Assembly (NCBI GenBank): GCA_003290165.1
Contig: QNQO01002095.1
Location: forward strand, 1-64,000
DNA from: Berberis thunbergii
Lineage: Eukaryota; Streptophyta; Magnoliopsida; Ranunculales; Berberidaceae
Length of the DNA: 64,000 bases
Reading direction: 5' to 3'
Positions 62,622 to 64,000 of this stretch are shown piece by piece. A program made the translations under genes and the position numbers. The notes beneath the pieces are model-generated. The model was not told the origin of the DNA and made no database searches. It saw only the letters and a list, made by a program, of their open reading frames with translations. The first letter of the stretch is position 1, and the number at the start of each line of letters is the position of its first letter.

Positions 62622-63110
62622 GAAATCCGATTTTAGGAATTATGAAAAAATAGGAACTCCTATTTTATCACATCAACAGTTTTAGGAAATCCAGTTTTAG
62701 GAAGTATGACAAAATATGAACTCCTATTTTATCACATCAATAGTTTTAGGAAGTTCGAAAAAATAGGAACTCCTATTTTATCAACTCAATAGTTTTAGGA
62801 AGTTCGACAAAATAGGAACTCCTATTTTATTAAACGTATGATTTTCTTTTTGGTCTTTGACCGTACGTAGGATTTCTAATTTTTCTTTCTTTTCCAATTC
62901 CTTGTCAAAGTTGGTTATTTAGCTTTGAGTAGTATAAATAGAGAGGGATATCAACATGTAAGGGACATCTTTTCCAAGCAATCAAATAAACAATTTTATT
63001 CCTCAAACCCCTTTGTTATTATTACAATTTATTCTTAACGCATCTCCTTCGTCTCTTCGCATCCCCGACGATATTTATATCGTCTTCTTAAAACTACGGG
63101 TACCACATCA
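62600..63110 (+). repeat. Gypsy 3' LTR (511 bp)
   Basis: It matches the 5' LTR closely and contains the additional 15 bp (AAATCCGATTTTAGG) in the first unit. A repeat-unit expansion or contraction can explain this. It is preceded by the polypurine tract and followed by the GGTGG target duplication. Confidence 0.9.
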
Positions 63111-63115
63111 GGTGG

Positions 63116-64000
63116 GCACGAGACGGGATGGACCTCGTCCCTATTCCATCTTGTTTGTTCGGGATCGAGACGAGATAAACCTCATATCGACCTCGTCCCA
63201 TCCCAAATGGGTTTGGAACGGAACAGGACGTGACATGATTAACATGTACCAAATCTCCAACTACATAACTCATAGTATACAACTAACCCAAATCATCATT
63301 TGCCTTTAATCCTATAACCAATCTAAAATGTGAAAAAACATAAATTTTCATGAGTTATATTTTACTTACAATATTCAAACTAAAGTTTTTATCTAAATAA
63401 ATAGTATCAAATCAAACAAGTAAATTTTTAAAATACGATTTAATTTCAACACATCTTAAAATTTATTTTAGAAGAGTAATTTAGTAAAAACTAATAATAA
63501 TAAATATTAAATAAATAAAGTTCGAGATGGGATGAGTGAGATTGAAAATTTACATCCATATTCCATCCAATTCTAGATTGGAACAGGACGGGATGAAATC
63601 GTGATAAGTTTAATTAATCTCAAAAGGACCAAAAAAATCGAGATCGAAATCATGAGATGGGATACTTCCTTCTGCTTGACGAAGAATAGAGTGAGAGAGG
63701 TTGTAGGTTTTTTGTTTATTTGTTTATATTGGTAGCATGGGAGAAAAAAAAGGTAGAAGTGGTGATGTGGGATGGTGCAAGCCTTTTTCTTAAAAATGTC
63801 CAGTATCATACGGAACAAATTTAAATTCGAGTGTCCTCCTAACAGATCCAACCCACCCTAGTTTGAGCCTCAATTATCACAGTCCTCCTAGCATGTCCTC
63901 CTTACAGATCCACCATCATGCGTCCTCATTTATGACAAGTTGGCAACAACTTTGAAATCATCACAAAGAAGTATTTATCCTTAAAAACAAAAGTTGGCAA
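63116..64000. other. AT-rich DNA with scattered GGGACG/GGGATG repeats
   Basis: Words such as GAGACGGGATGG, GACCTCGTCCC, GAACAGGACG and GAGATGGGATGAG recur in both orientations at 63117-63240 and 63520-63660. They may be ends of an old repeat into which the gypsy element inserted. 63830-63920 has two related TCCTCCTAACAGATCCA and TCCTCCTTACAGATCCA words. No gene. Confidence 0.4.

Larger units (their letters stand above)
57282..63110 (+). mobile_element. Young Ty3/gypsy LTR retrotransposon
   Basis: LTRs 57282-57777 and 62600-63110 both start TGATGCAGG and end CCACATCA. The element is flanked by GGTGG on both sides (57277-57281 and 63111-63115). PBS TGGTATCAGAGCC (57780-57792, initiator tRNA-Met) and PPT AAAGAAGGGGAGCC (62586-62599) are in place. 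gag, protease, RT, RNase H and integrase follow in gypsy order. LTRs differ by about a dozen substitutions and one 15-bp indel by eye, so the insertion is recent. The coding region nevertheless has about five frameshifts. Confidence 0.95.

Overview
This window is nuclear DNA of a flowering plant, most likely a eudicot. The support is AT-rich intergenic DNA, GT-AG introns of 80 bp to 4.6 kb, plant-type families (a WW-domain DEAD-box helicase, an ECT/YTH m6A reader, alpha-expansins, a BPG2-type chloroplast GTPase relative) and a dense mix of Ty1/copia, Ty3/gypsy, L1-type LINE, SINE and MITE copies. Nothing bacterial, viral or organellar was seen.

Layout. 1-2.2 kb: intergenic DNA with a degenerate GCA-rich tandem block. 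2.2-2.9 kb (-): a BPG2/NOA1-like ORF with a large internal deletion. 3.1-3.3 kb: a Tourist-like MITE. 3.7-9.7 kb (-): a decayed copia element with two LTRs, one truncated. 10.2-17.3 kb (+): a WW-domain DEAD-box RNA helicase with every splice site in place but four frameshifts, all at G runs. 17.9-20.7 kb: a possible two-exon micro-gene. 20.8-21.2 kb: a SINE with a 16-bp target duplication and a MITE. 21.7-32.1 kb (+): an intact ECT (YTHDF-type) gene of 732 codons with a 4.6-kb intron holding foreign fragments.

33-37.6 kb: fragments duplicated from the expansin region, then a 2.4-kb satellite-like array of about 170-bp monomers in a higher-order arrangement of about 0.83 kb. 37.9-44.5 kb (-): a 6.6-kb L1-type LINE with a minisatellite-like 5' leader, split by a 402-bp tRNA-derived SINE with 18-bp target duplications. 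The LINE itself sits inside an older repeat (family R). 44.6-47.4 kb and 50.5-52.8 kb (+): two nearly identical alpha-expansin genes in a tandem duplication, with a decayed LINE tail between them. 53.5-56.4 kb: three further R copies, one split by a 904-bp Harbinger-like element filled with a CAC/ACC-rich repeat. 57.3-63.1 kb (+): a young gypsy element with a 5-bp target duplication, similar LTRs, PBS and PPT, but a frameshifted gag-pol. The end is AT-rich with GGGACG-type repeats.

No operon or multi-gene system is present. The likely working genes are the ECT reader and the two expansins; the helicase is probably functional if its G-run indels are assembly errors. The most informative parts are the nested insertions, which give a relative time order, the satellite with higher-order structure, the expansin duplication with a promoter module present three times, and the homopolymer-associated frameshifts.
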